A DNA stretch of 37,614 nucleotides, taken from contig CACZUK010000005.1 of assembly GCA_902784305.1 (NCBI GenBank), positions 1 to 37,614 of the forward strand. Direction: 5' to 3'. Of this stretch, positions 1 to 7,814 are shown one piece after another. The position numbers and the translations under genes were made by a program. The notes beneath the pieces were generated by a model. That model ran no database searches and was not told where the DNA came from. It saw only the letters and a list, made by a program, of their open reading frames with translations. Origin of the DNA: Oscillospiraceae bacterium. Lineage in GTDB: Bacteria > Bacillota > Clostridia > Oscillospirales > Oscillospiraceae. Numbering within the stretch: the first letter of the stretch is position 1; every line of letters begins with the position of its first letter.

Positions 1-25
1 GGCCGTTTTTTTGTATTTTTACGGC
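1..25 (+). terminator. Possible terminator tail of a gene to the left
   Basis: The window opens with GGCCG followed by seven T, and GCCGT/ACGGC arms bracket a T-rich core. This could be the right half of an intrinsic terminator whose gene lies outside the window. The left arm is cut off, so the call is weak. Confidence 0.25.
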
Positions 26-103
26 ATATCGCCTTTCCGAAGGTTCGGAAAATCCGGTGCCGTCCTCAGGCGCAAACCGCGCAGACAGGCGCACCGCCGC
101 CGC

Positions 104-132
104 TTGACGCGGCTCCATCGAACCGGTATAAT
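104..132 (+). promoter_or_regulatory. Sigma-A promoter of the first gene
   Basis: A -35 box TTGACG (104-109) and a perfect -10 box TATAAT (127-132) are separated by 17 bp. The start codon of the next gene is about 50 bp downstream, which also rules out the longer upstream reading frame as the protein start. Confidence 0.85.
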
Positions 133-184
133 AAACCCAGAGAAACGCGCCGGGCCGCGGCGCAGAAGTCAGGGGGGGCGCGGG

Positions 185-844
185 ATGATTCAGACCAAAA
201 ACAAGCAGTTTGTCGAGCAGTACGCCCGTCAGACGCTGCACTTTTTGGGGCTCTACGAGCGCTCCCTGCTGCTGAGCAGCGATAAGCCGGATTTGCAGGA
301 TGCAGCCAACAGCTATGGAATTGAGGTCGTTCAGGACTGCTATCCCGAGGAACGGGAATTTATCCGGCGCGTTCTGGACGCGGACCACACCCCCTTCTCC
401 CGGCTGGACAAGAAGAAAATGGCCTACTTCCGCAGCAAGAACATCCAGCTCCAGATCATCAGCGACCATGTGGCCGGGGCCTATTGGAACAACGGCCACC
501 CCAACACCCCGGACCACCTCATCGCCACCGTGGAGCGCAAGCTCGGCAAGCTCAATCAGGGCGGCTACGCCCCCTTTGCCGCCTACGGGCTCTATGTGTT
601 CGTGGACACCGTCTCCATCGACGAGCAGTACAACGGCTATGTGCGCGCCGTCCTCCGCGCCGCCGCCTCCTGGCCGGGTCCGCGGCGCTATGACACCCTC
701 TATCTGGATTATCACTACGGACTCTGCGTGTGTTCCATCCCGGAGCGGCGCTTTTGGCGCAGAAGCATCGACGAAACCCTCCGGGAGATGATTTTCAGCG
801 AGACGCAGCGCTGCTTTTCCGAAAAAACCGACTCCAGCCCCTAA
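185..844 (+). CDS. Hypothetical soluble protein, 219 aa
   Basis: I do not recognise this family. The reading frame is open further upstream, but the consensus promoter at 104-132 lies inside that extension. I therefore start at the ATG at 185, which follows a G-rich Shine-Dalgarno-like run (about 171-184). The protein begins MIQTKNKQFVEQ and has no signal peptide or membrane segment. It is rich in aromatic and charged residues, with a Tyr-rich C-terminal third (LYLDYHYGLCVC near residues 178-190). It has its own promoter and a strong terminator at 888-922, so it appears to be a single-gene transcript. Codon use and composition match the neighbouring genes. That it is a real gene is well supported; no function can be given. 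Confidence 0.75.
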   Translation: MIQTKNKQFVEQYARQTLHFLGLYERSLLLSSDKPDLQDAANSYGIEVVQDCYPEEREFIRRVLDADHTPFSRLDKKKMAYFRSKNIQLQIISDHVAGAYWNNGHPNTPDHLIATVERKLGKLNQGGYAPFAAYGLYVFVDTVSIDEQYNGYVRAVLRAAASWPGPRRYDTLYLDYHYGLCVCSIPERRFWRRSIDETLREMIFSETQRCFSEKTDSSP

Positions 845-849
845 GCCGC

Positions 850-922
850 CCCTCTCCCCCGCCGGACCGGGAGAGGGAGCGTCCCTTTGCCCCGCAGTGC
901 CGCTCGCGGGGCAGATTTTTTT
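850..922 (+). terminator. Hairpin plus intrinsic terminator
   Basis: Two hairpins follow the stop codon. The first is CCCTCTCCC (850-858) with GGGAGAGGG (869-877). The second is TGCCCCGC (888-895) with GCGGGGCA (906-913), followed closely by seven T (916-922). The second is a textbook rho-independent terminator for the preceding gene. Confidence 0.85.
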
Positions 923-941
923 CTTTTGGCCCGAATTTCTG

Positions 942-970
942 TTGAAAAAGTGCGAAAAAAGCGGTATACT
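942..970 (+). promoter_or_regulatory. Sigma-A promoter of the GGDEF gene
   Basis: TTGAAA (942-947) and TATACT (965-970) are 17 bp apart. Transcription would begin near 977, leaving a 5' leader of about 225 nt before the ATG at 1204. Confidence 0.8.
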
Positions 971-976
971 AACAGC

Positions 977-1203
977 AGAATTCTTCACTCGCCCGGAACC
1001 CCTTTTTCCATTTCCCAACGGCGTGCCAATCTGAGGGGAAGCGGCATCCGTCGCCCGGAGAGCGTCCCTGTCGCGGCAGGCGGTCCCCCTCCCGCGGGAA
1101 AGCGCCGCCAACCCCGTCACCGGCGCAGAGGCCTTCGCGCCGTCGGCACCGGTCCTGAAGCAGCGGCCCGGGCGCAGTGATTTTAAGAGGAGCCTTTGAT
1201 ATA
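977..1203 (+). promoter_or_regulatory. Long GC-rich structured 5' leader of unknown class
   Basis: The leader is much longer than the others in this window and holds several GC-rich inverted repeats, for example CGGCGC/GCGCCG around AGAGGCCTTC (about 1121-1143) and a GGCG...CGCC pair around 1080-1108. I looked for the GGCAAACC and ACGCAAAG blocks of a c-di-GMP-I riboswitch and for cobalamin boxes and found neither. An AGAGGAG ribosome binding site is at 1186-1192. The leader may be regulatory, but the class is unknown. Confidence 0.4.
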
Positions 1204-2580
1204 ATGTCCAATCTCACCCAAAAATCCCAAAATAAACCGGCTCTGTCCCTGAAAAACATACAAATCCTGATGATTGTCATGGCCAGCCTGGTCTCCGCCG
1301 TGCTCCTCCTCTTCACCTTTTCCGCCTCCCGCACCTCCCGCGCCCTCTCCGTGGCCACGGACCAGTACATCCAGCTCCACGACGCCGTGGACGAGCTGAT
1401 GAACGCCTCCGATTACCTCACGGAGATGGCCCAGCGCTACACCGACCGGGGCGACCCGAAATACCTCAACGCCTACTTTGAGGAGGCCTTCACCATCCGG
1501 CGGCGGGAGGAGGCACTGGAAATCATGGCCAGGTTCCCGGACGCGGCATCCGCCAGGGAGTCTCTGGAGCGGGCCTTTGAGGCCTCCCTGGCCCTGATGG
1601 ACCGGGAATACTACTCCATGCGGCTGGTCATCGAGGCCAAGGGCTACGAGAGCTATCCGGAGATTCTGCGCGACGTCCAGCTCAGCAAGGCGGACGCCGC
1701 CCTGAGCCCGGAGGAGCAGATGGATTTGGCCCAGAGCATGCTGCTGGACGAGGAATACTACTCCCAAAAGGACCTCATCCGCAGCAGCATGCACAAAAGC
1801 CAGGATATGCTGGCGGAAATCACCCAGCAGACCCAGCTCGACTCGGAAACGCGCCTGAGCAAGGACCTGGAGCTGGTGCGCATCATCATCATCGCCCAGT
1901 GCGTCATGCTGATGCTGATGATTTGGATTACCATCCGGCTGGGCATCCACCCGGTCATCGCCGCGGTGAAGAGCATCCAGAGCGACACCCGCATCCCGGA
2001 AATGGGGGCCAGCGAGTTCCGCTATCTGGCCCAGGCGTACAATAAAATGTACGAATACTACCACTCCAGCATCCAGAAGCTGAACTACAAGGCCTCCCAC
2101 GACCAGCTCACCCAGCTCTACAACCGCAGCGGCTACGACCTGCTGCTCTCCGGCATCGACCTGAGCTCCACCTTCTTCCTGCTCATCGACGTGGACCGCT
2201 TCAAGGACATCAACGACAGCTACGGCCACGAGGTGGGCGACCGGGTGCTCCAAAAGGTTGCCAGCACCATCCGCAGACAGTTCCGCTCCGACGACTACGT
2301 CTGCCGCATCGGCGGGGACGAGTTCGCCGTGCTCATGACCCATGTGGAGCCGGCGCACAAGCATCTGCTCAGCGGAAAGCTGATGCGCGTCAATGTGGCC
2401 CTCACCCACCCCAGGGACGGCCTGCCCGCCGTCTCCCTCAGCGCCGGAATCAGCCACGGGCGCTACGCCCGCAGCGCCGAGGAGCTGTTTGAGCAGGCGG
2501 ACCAGGCCCTCTACGAGACCAAGCGCAAGGGCCGCAACGGCTACACCTTCCACCTGTCTTTGGAGCAGTTTTTGAGCTGA
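1204..2580 (+). CDS. Membrane GGDEF diguanylate cyclase
   Basis: This is a 458-aa membrane protein predicted to make cyclic di-GMP from two GTP. A first transmembrane segment lies at about residues 19-41, an extracytoplasmic helical sensor region at 45-220, and a second membrane segment at about 224-246. A short HAMP-like linker follows, then a GGDEF domain from about 295 to the end. The signature GGDEF is intact at 370-374. RSDD at 361-364, exactly five residues upstream, is a canonical RxxD product-inhibition site, so both catalysis and feedback inhibition are expected. I chose the ATG at 1204 over the GTG at 1177 because the AGAGGAG Shine-Dalgarno at 1186-1192 lies between them. The ligand of the sensor region is unknown. 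The gene is transcribed alone behind a long leader. Confidence 0.93.
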   Translation: MSNLTQKSQNKPALSLKNIQILMIVMASLVSAVLLLFTFSASRTSRALSVATDQYIQLHDAVDELMNASDYLTEMAQRYTDRGDPKYLNAYFEEAFTIRRREEALEIMARFPDAASARESLERAFEASLALMDREYYSMRLVIEAKGYESYPEILRDVQLSKADAALSPEEQMDLAQSMLLDEEYYSQKDLIRSSMHKSQDMLAEITQQTQLDSETRLSKDLELVRIIIIAQCVMLMLMIWITIRLGIHPVIAAVKSIQSDTRIPEMGASEFRYLAQAYNKMYEYYHSSIQKLNYKASHDQLTQLYNRSGYDLLLSGIDLSSTFFLLIDVDRFKDINDSYGHEVGDRVLQKVASTIRRQFRSDDYVCRIGGDEFAVLMTHVEPAHKHLLSGKLMRVNVALTHPRDGLPAVSLSAGISHGRYARSAEELFEQADQALYETKRKGRNGYTFHLSLEQFLS

Positions 2581-2701
2581 ATGGCGCGGAAACAGAACCT
2601 TTCGGCAGATTCAACCCGTGCAGACGGCCTGTCCGCCCTCCCTGCGCGAGCGGCGGTGTGAACAGCGGATTCTCTGACCGGCCGCCTTTCCGCTTTTGCT
2701 C

Positions 2702-2730
2702 TTGCCCTTTTGCCCGTTCCGGGGTATAAT
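2702..2730 (+). promoter_or_regulatory. Sigma-A promoter of the HD-GYP gene
   Basis: TTGCCC (2702-2707) and a perfect TATAAT (2725-2730) are 17 bp apart, with a strong AAAGGAGGGG ribosome binding site (about 2757-2766) just before the ATG at 2771. Confidence 0.8.
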
Positions 2731-2770
2731 CGTTTCCGAAGTAAAATCCTTCGCAGAAAGGAGGGGTTCC

Positions 2771-4933
2771 ATGCACTCCACCCAAGCCGCGTCCAAAAAG
2801 GACAGAACCGACGGCCTTCTGTACCTCCTGCTGCTGTGCACCGCGTGCGTGCTCATCAATCAGGGAGGCGTCCGGCTGGCCCTCGCCCTCCGGCTGCCCC
2901 TCTTTCTGGACTGCATCGGCACCATCCTCGCCGCCGCCGTGGGCGGCTACCTCCCCGGAATCGCCGTGGGCTTTCTCACCAACCTCTTCGCCAGCGTCGG
3001 CAACCCCGACACCGCCTTCTACGGCACCCTCAACGTCCTCATCGCCGTCACCGGCGGACTCTTCGCCCGGCACGGCTTCTTCCGCTCCCCGGGCCGCGCC
3101 CTGCTCACCGTGCCCGCCTTTGCCGGTATCGGCGGCATTCTGGGCTCGGTCATGACCTGGTTTCTCTACGGCCTGGACTTCGGCACGGGCATCTCCGCGC
3201 CTCTGGCCCACCACATCTACGAGCGCCACCACCTGAGCCCCTTCCTCTCCCAGCTCTCGGCGGACCTCGCCATTGACCTGCTGGACAAGCTGGCGGTGGT
3301 GCTCATCGTCTGGGCGGTGCTGCGGCTGCTGCCCGCCTCTATTCACCAAAAAATGAGCTATCTGGGCTGGAACCAGGCACCTTTGAGCGAAGAAGTCCAG
3401 AAAATGGCCTCCAAGTCCATGTCCCGCTCCCTGTCCATGCGCCTGAAGCTGCCGCTGGTCATCGGCCTGGCCACCATCAGCATCGCCGTGGCCGCCACCA
3501 CCATCAGCTTCCTGCTCTTTGAGAAGTCCGCTATTGACAGCCACAAGCAGCTGGGCGCGAGCGTGTCCAACCTGGTGGCCAGCGTCATCAACGGCGACCG
3601 CATCAACGACTACCTGGCCAAGGGAGAGAACGCCCAGGGCTACGACCTGGTCCGGCACCGCCTCTATGACATCCGGGAGAGCAGTCCGTACATCAAATAC
3701 GTCTACATCTACCGCATCCGCCCGGACGGCTGCCACGTCGTCTTCGACCTGGACACTGACGACACCCCGGCCAGCGAAATTGGGGATTTGGTCCCCTTCG
3801 ACGCCTCCTTTGCGCCCTGCCTCCCCGCGCTGCTGGCCGGGGAGCCCATAGAGCCCATCATCACCAACGACACCTACGGCTATTTGCTCACCTCCTACTC
3901 CCCCATCTACGACAGCAAGGGCGTGTGCCAGTGCTACGCCTGCGTGGACATCTCCATGGAGCAGCTTCGCAACAACGGCTTCAGCTTCGTGACCAAGCAG
4001 ATTTCCCTGTTCCTGGGCTTTTTCATCCTCGTGCTGGCCCTGGGCCTGTGGATGGCCGAGTACAGCATCATTCTGCCCATCAACACCATGGCGCTGGTGG
4101 CCGGGTCCTTCGCCTACAACACCGAGTCCTCCCGCTGTGAAACGCTGGAGACCATCAAAGAGCTGAATATCCGCACCGGGGACGAAATCGAGAACCTTTA
4201 CCACGCGCTGGTCAAGACCACCGCCGACACGGTGGGCTACATCGCCGAAGCGCAGCGCCGGAACGAGCAAATCACCAAAATGCAGAACGGACTCATTCTC
4301 GTGCTGGCCGACCTGGTGGAGAGCCGCGACAAGTGCACCGGCGACCATGTGCGCAAAACCGCCGCCTACACGAAAATCATCCTGGACGAGCTGCGCCGGG
4401 AGGGCGTCTACGCCGGGCAGCTCACCGACGAGTATGTGGAGGACGTGGTCAACTCCGCGCCGCTGCACGACATCGGCAAGATTCACGTGCCCGACGCGCT
4501 GCTCAACAAGCCCGGCCGCCTCACCGAGGACGAGTTCCAGCAGATGCAGGAGCACACCACCGCCGGACGGGAGATCATCGACTCCACCATCGACTCCGTG
4601 TCCGTGGAGGCGGGCTACCTCCGGGAGGCCCGGAACCTGGCCGCCTTCCACCACGAGAAGTGGAACGGCACCGGCTACCCCTGCGGCCTCAAGGGCGAGG
4701 AGATTCCCCTCTCCGCCCGCATCATGGCCGTAGCCGACGTGTTCGACGCGCTGGTGTCCACCCGCAGCTACAAGAAGCCCTTCCCCTTCGAGACCGCCAT
4801 GGACATCATCCGGGAGGGCGCCGGGTCCCACTTCGACCCGCTGGTGGCGCAGGCCTTCCTGAACGCCGAGACCGAGGTGCGCAGGGTGGCCTCCGCCAAC
4901 CTGGCTCGGGAGAAGAAGCAGAACGCGCCCTGA
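2771..4933 (+). CDS. Membrane HD-GYP c-di-GMP phosphodiesterase with ECF-S-like N-terminus
   Basis: This 720-aa protein should hydrolyse c-di-GMP. The N-terminal 12-190 or so is a multi-helix membrane domain (FLDCIGTILAAAVGGYLPG, FYGTLNVLIAVTGGLFA) that resembles the substrate-binding S component of ECF vitamin transporters. A further membrane helix (about 222-250), a Cache-like extracytoplasmic region (about 255-405) and another helix (about 413-437) lead to the catalytic domain. The HD dyad is His566-Asp567 in HDIGKIHVPD, and the GYP motif is at 635-637 in HHEKWNGTGYP, so the active site looks complete. The ATG at 2771 follows an AAAGGAGGGG ribosome binding site. The gene sits downstream of a cyclase but has its own promoter. 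That the S-like domain senses a small molecule is inference. Confidence 0.92.
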   Translation: MHSTQAASKKDRTDGLLYLLLLCTACVLINQGGVRLALALRLPLFLDCIGTILAAAVGGYLPGIAVGFLTNLFASVGNPDTAFYGTLNVLIAVTGGLFARHGFFRSPGRALLTVPAFAGIGGILGSVMTWFLYGLDFGTGISAPLAHHIYERHHLSPFLSQLSADLAIDLLDKLAVVLIVWAVLRLLPASIHQKMSYLGWNQAPLSEEVQKMASKSMSRSLSMRLKLPLVIGLATISIAVAATTISFLLFEKSAIDSHKQLGASVSNLVASVINGDRINDYLAKGENAQGYDLVRHRLYDIRESSPYIKYVYIYRIRPDGCHVVFDLDTDDTPASEIGDLVPFDASFAPCLPALLAGEPIEPIITNDTYGYLLTSYSPIYDSKGVCQCYACVDISMEQLRNNGFSFVTKQISLFLGFFILVLALGLWMAEYSIILPINTMALVAGSFAYNTESSRCETLETIKELNIRTGDEIENLYHALVKTTADTVGYIAEAQRRNEQITKMQNGLILVLADLVESRDKCTGDHVRKTAAYTKIILDELRREGVYAGQLTDEYVEDVVNSAPLHDIGKIHVPDALLNKPGRLTEDEFQQMQEHTTAGREIIDSTIDSVSVEAGYLREARNLAAFHHEKWNGTGYPCGLKGEEIPLSARIMAVADVFDALVSTRSYKKPFPFETAMDIIREGAGSHFDPLVAQAFLNAETEVRRVASANLAREKKQNAP

Positions 4934-4968
4934 CGCGCCTTTTCGGTTGACGTTTTTGGCACCGGGAC

Positions 4969-4997
4969 TTGAATCCCCGGGCCCAATGTGGTAAAAT
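4969..4997 (+). promoter_or_regulatory. Extended -10 promoter of the DHH gene
   Basis: TTGAAT (4969-4974), a 17-bp spacer, TAAAAT (4992-4997) and a TGG extended -10 element directly before it. A CCGGG/CCCGG inverted repeat (about 4962-4981) overlaps the -35 box and could be an operator. Confidence 0.75.
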
Positions 4998-5038
4998 GAG
5001 CTCAGAAATTTGGAGAACACATACAGGAGGGAATCTAT

Positions 5039-5971
5039 ATGGAAAACAATGTCCGCCGTCTGGTGACCCGCAGCGACTTCGACGGTCTCGCCTGCGCCAT
5101 GATGCTCAAGGAGCTCAAGCTCATCGATGAAATCAAGTTCGTCCACCCCAAGGACGTGCAGGACGGCAAAATTGAGCTGTCCAAGAACGATATTACCACC
5201 AATCTGCCCTACGACCCCAGGGTTTCCATCGCCTTTGACCACCACGAGTCCGAGGTGGACCGCCTGAAGGCTGTGGAGACCAACGGCAAGCTCATCATCG
5301 ACCCCAACGCCCGCTCCGCCGCCCGCGTGGTCTACGACTACTACGGCGGGAAGGCCGCCTTCCCCCGCATCAGCAGCGATTTGATGGCCGCCGTGGACAA
5401 GGGCGACAGCGCCGACTTCACCGTGGACGAGATTCTCAACCCCAAGGGCTGGGTGCTGCTGCACTACCTGATGGACGCGCGCACCGGTCTGGGCCGCTTC
5501 CACCACTTCCGCATCTCCAACTACGATTTGATGATGGAGCTCATCGACTACTGCCTCGACCACAGCATCGACCAGATTCTGGAGCTGCCCGACGTGAAGG
5601 AGCGGGTGGACCTGTACTTCCAGCAGGCGGATCTGTTCAAGGCACAGCTCCAGCGCATCGCGAAGATTCACGGCAAGGTCGTGGTGCTGGACCTGCGCAA
5701 CGAGGAGGTCATCCACGCGGGCAACCGGTTCATGATTTACGCCCTCTACCCTGAGACCACCATCTCCGTCCATGTGGCCTGGGGCTTCCGGAAGCAGAAC
5801 ACCGCCGTGATGATCGGCAAGAGCATCGTCAACAAGAGCTCTCAGGTGGACATCGGCGAGCTGTGCCTGCAATACGGCGGCGGCGGCCACCACAACGCGG
5901 GCACCTGCCAGCTGGACAATGAGACGGTGGACGCGCAGCTGCCCGGGATTATTGAGGCGCTGAACGCGTGA
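5039..5971 (+). CDS. DHH/DHHA1 family phosphoesterase
   Basis: This 310-aa cytoplasmic protein belongs to the DHH superfamily of metal-dependent phosphoesterases (exopolyphosphatase, NrnA nanoRNase and cyclic-dinucleotide hydrolase relatives). It starts with the phosphoesterase motif RSDFDGLACA. The name-giving motif FDHHESE has Asp67-His68-His69. The C-terminal substrate-binding DHHA1 motif YGGGGHHNAGT has His284-His285. An AGGAGG site at 5025-5030 sets the ATG at 5039. The exact substrate cannot be read from sequence; oligonucleotides, pGpG or polyphosphate are all possible for the family. It has its own promoter and lies next to c-di-GMP enzymes, so a part in clearing the pGpG produced by the EAL enzyme is an attractive but unproven idea. 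Confidence 0.88.
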   Translation: MENNVRRLVTRSDFDGLACAMMLKELKLIDEIKFVHPKDVQDGKIELSKNDITTNLPYDPRVSIAFDHHESEVDRLKAVETNGKLIIDPNARSAARVVYDYYGGKAAFPRISSDLMAAVDKGDSADFTVDEILNPKGWVLLHYLMDARTGLGRFHHFRISNYDLMMELIDYCLDHSIDQILELPDVKERVDLYFQQADLFKAQLQRIAKIHGKVVVLDLRNEEVIHAGNRFMIYALYPETTISVHVAWGFRKQNTAVMIGKSIVNKSSQVDIGELCLQYGGGGHHNAGTCQLDNETVDAQLPGIIEALNA

Positions 5972-6030
5972 GAAAATGCACAGTGTATAATGCACACTGC
6001 CGCGCGCCGTGCGAGTCGGAATGCACAATT
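5972..6030. repeat. ATGCACA repeat element after the DHH stop codon
   Basis: Three copies of ATGCACA (5976-5982, 5990-5996, 6021-6027) begin directly after the stop codon. Between them is GCCGTGCGAGTCG (6006-6018), which recurs exactly at 27959-27971. A closely related triple ATGCACA run follows the PP2C stop codon at 27355. This looks like a dispersed small repeat. Confidence 0.6.
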
Positions 6031-6118
6031 ATGAGCAAATGGGAACGTAATGCTTCTCTTTGAAAGCTGGCGGTTTTCTTGGGCTTTGCTGCGCTCCTCT
6101 GTTTGATAATCATGTGTT

Positions 6119-6155
6119 AAACTCCCGTTCTGTGTGTGCAGAATGGGAGTTTTTC
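6119..6155 (+). terminator. Intrinsic terminator (first of two similar units)
   Basis: AACTCCCGTTCTG and CAGAATGGGAGTT form a near-perfect stem with a six-base loop, followed by TTTTTCTC. It should end transcription from the DHH gene. The preceding GAGCAAATGGGAACGT (6033-6048) and the terminator itself are both repeated downstream. Confidence 0.75.
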
Positions 6156-6195
6156 TCAATTTTTAGATGTTTCTCTGATGCAGTGGATGCAATCG

Positions 6196-6293
6196 GAGCA
6201 AATGGGAACGTGATTCCTCTCTTTGAAAGCCTCCCTTTTGGGGAGGCGGGACCACAGCGTGTTGGTCTGTGGTGGGTGAGGCTTCAAACGGTA
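6196..6293. repeat. Second copy of the GAGCAAATGGGAACGT unit with REP-like hairpin
   Basis: GAGCAAATGGGAACGT plus CTCTTTGAAAGC repeats the sequence at 6033-6068. It continues into a folded segment in which GAAAGCCTC pairs with GAGGCTTC, and CCACAG pairs with CTGTGG inside it. Small hairpin repeats starting AAGCCTCCC are common between genes in gut Clostridia (from memory). Confidence 0.5.
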
Positions 6294-6333
6294 TAAAACT
6301 TGCGGCACTATCAAACCATCACCGCAAACACAC

Positions 6334-6375
6334 AAAACCCCCGTTCTGCTTGTACAGAACGGGGGTTTTCTCACT
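6334..6375. terminator. Bidirectional terminator between DHH gene and ydjI-like gene
   Basis: AACCCCCGTTCTG and CAGAACGGGGGTT form a perfect 13-bp stem with a six-base loop. T-rich sequence follows on the plus strand (TTTTCTCACTTTTC), and on the minus strand the stem is followed by TTTTGTGTGTTT. It can therefore also end the minus-strand operon whose stop codon is at 6405. Confidence 0.8.
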
Positions 6376-6404
6376 TTTCAGCCGTTTTTGCGGAGATTGA
6401 GCGC

Positions 6405-7760
6405 TCAGCCCACGATGTCGCCGTCGTCAAAGGGGTCGCCGCACTCCGGGCAGAACTTCGGGGGCTTGGTGGGGTCGGCAGGCTCCCAGCCGCACTTGTC
6501 GCACTTGTACTGGGGCACGCCCGCGGGCTTCTTCGCGCCGCACTCGGAGCAGAACTTGCCCTTGTTGGCGGCGCCGCAGGCGCAAATCCACTGGCCCTGC
6601 ACGGCGGCCACCGGCTTCTTGGCGCCGCACTCCGGGCAGAACTTCCCGGTGATGCCAGCCTGACCACAGGCGGGACAGGTCCAGGCGTCCGCGGCGGGAG
6701 CAGCCTGCTGCCGGGCCTGCGCGGCCTGCTGGGCGTACATCTGCTCCTGCTGGGCCGCGGCGGCGAAGAGGCTGGCCGCGTTGGCACCGCCCGAATTGTT
6801 CATCATGCCGATGCCCATGAAGCCCGTGGCGGCTCCGGCGGCGTTGCCGGCAGCGGTCACCTTGGCCTGGCCGTCCGTGCGCACGGTGTAGGCGGCGGCG
6901 CGGCGGGGGTCCATGTAGGCGGCGTCCTGCTGCATATCCTTGATGCGCTGCTCGTCCTCCGCGCTGGCCTTCACGGAGGAGACGCCGATGCGCTGAATCT
7001 CAATGCCGCGGTAGTCCTTCCACTGGGCGGAAAGCTCCTGCTTCAGGGCGTTGGCCAGCTCCATGGTGTGGCCGGGAATGGCGCTGTAGCGCACGCCCAT
7101 CTCGGAAATCCGGGCAAAGGCGGGCTGGAGGGCGGTCAGCAGCTCACTTTTCAGCTGACTGTCAATCTCGCTGCGCTGATAGGCCGCGGAGACGTTGCCG
7201 CACACGTTCTTGTAGAATAGCATGGGGTTGGTGATCTTGTAGCTGTACTCGCCGAAGCAGCGGATGGCGATGTCGATGTCGATGGCCGCGCGCTCGTCCA
7301 CCACCCGGAAGGGCACGGGAGAGGGGGTTCCGTACTTGTTGCCGATGATTTCCTTGGTGTTGAAGTAGTAGACGCGCTGGTCCTTGGGCGCGATGCCGCC
7401 GAAGGTGAAGCGCTTGCCGATGTTGCCGAACACCGCCTTGATGTTGTCGCCCAGGCGGCCGCCGTCCAGCAGGGAGGGCTCGGTGGAGGCGTCGTACTTG
7501 TACTCGCCCGGCTCCGCGCACAGGTCCACGATGTCGCCCTGCTCCACGATGATCATGCACTGGCCGTCGGCCACGGCGATGATGGAGCCGTTGGAGATGA
7601 TGTTGTCCCCGCCCTTGTTGGAGGCAAGGCCCCGGCCGGTCTTCTTCTGGCCCTTGACGGCCAGCACGTCTGCGGGAAGAGCCTCACAGTAGAAGTACTC
7701 CTTCCACTGGTCCTTCATGACCCCGGAGGCGGATGCCAATGCAGCACGAATCAGTCCCAT
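6405..7760 (-). CDS. ydjI: SPFH-domain protein with C-terminal zinc ribbons (YdjI-like)
   Basis: This 451-aa protein resembles Bacillus YdjI, an SPFH (flotillin/stomatin) family protein also labelled virion core protein in databases. It begins MGLIRAALASASGVMKDQWK, typical of the family, and has the SPFH region at roughly 30-290. An Ala/Gln-rich linker is followed by three treble-clef or rubredoxin-like zinc ribbons (about 360-451: CPACG..CPECG, CACG..CSECG, CDKCG..CPECG). Three ribbons make it longer than the Bacillus protein. A GAAAGGAG site precedes the ATG at 7760. It is the last gene of a three-gene operon with a TPM protein and a zinc-ribbon membrane protein. In Bacillus the equivalent proteins bring PspA to the stressed membrane; no pspA is present here. 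Confidence 0.88.
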   Translation of the reverse strand: MGLIRAALASASGVMKDQWKEYFYCEALPADVLAVKGQKKTGRGLASNKGGDNIISNGSIIAVADGQCMIIVEQGDIVDLCAEPGEYKYDASTEPSLLDGGRLGDNIKAVFGNIGKRFTFGGIAPKDQRVYYFNTKEIIGNKYGTPSPVPFRVVDERAAIDIDIAIRCFGEYSYKITNPMLFYKNVCGNVSAAYQRSEIDSQLKSELLTALQPAFARISEMGVRYSAIPGHTMELANALKQELSAQWKDYRGIEIQRIGVSSVKASAEDEQRIKDMQQDAAYMDPRRAAAYTVRTDGQAKVTAAGNAAGAATGFMGIGMMNNSGGANAASLFAAAAQQEQMYAQQAAQARQQAAPAADAWTCPACGQAGITGKFCPECGAKKPVAAVQGQWICACGAANKGKFCSECGAKKPAGVPQYKCDKCGWEPADPTKPPKFCPECGDPFDDGDIVG

Positions 7761-7814
7761 AATTGTTCTCCTTTCGGTTGATAGGCTGGATGTACAGGTA
7801 TTTTATGAACAAAA

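Noticed and set aside
977-1203. A c-di-GMP-I or cobalamin riboswitch in the leader of the GGDEF gene
   Set aside because: The conserved GGCAAACC/ACGCAAAG blocks and the cobalamin GCCACTG and B12-box sequences are absent. Kept only as an unclassified leader.
4950-4985. Minus-strand sequence GGGGATTCAAGTCCCGGTGCCA that looks like a tRNA 3' end or phage attachment site
   Set aside because: The T-stem would have an A-C mismatch at the loop-closing pair. No matching acceptor 5' half, anticodon arm or integrase is present, and the segment sits over a good promoter. Probably chance.
2450-6028. A 1192-codon open frame on the minus strand opposite the HD-GYP and DHH genes
   Set aside because: It is antisense to two genes with intact motifs, promoters and ribosome binding sites. 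The translation is Val/Gly/His/Gln-rich low-complexity sequence, typical of the mirror frame in GC-rich DNA.
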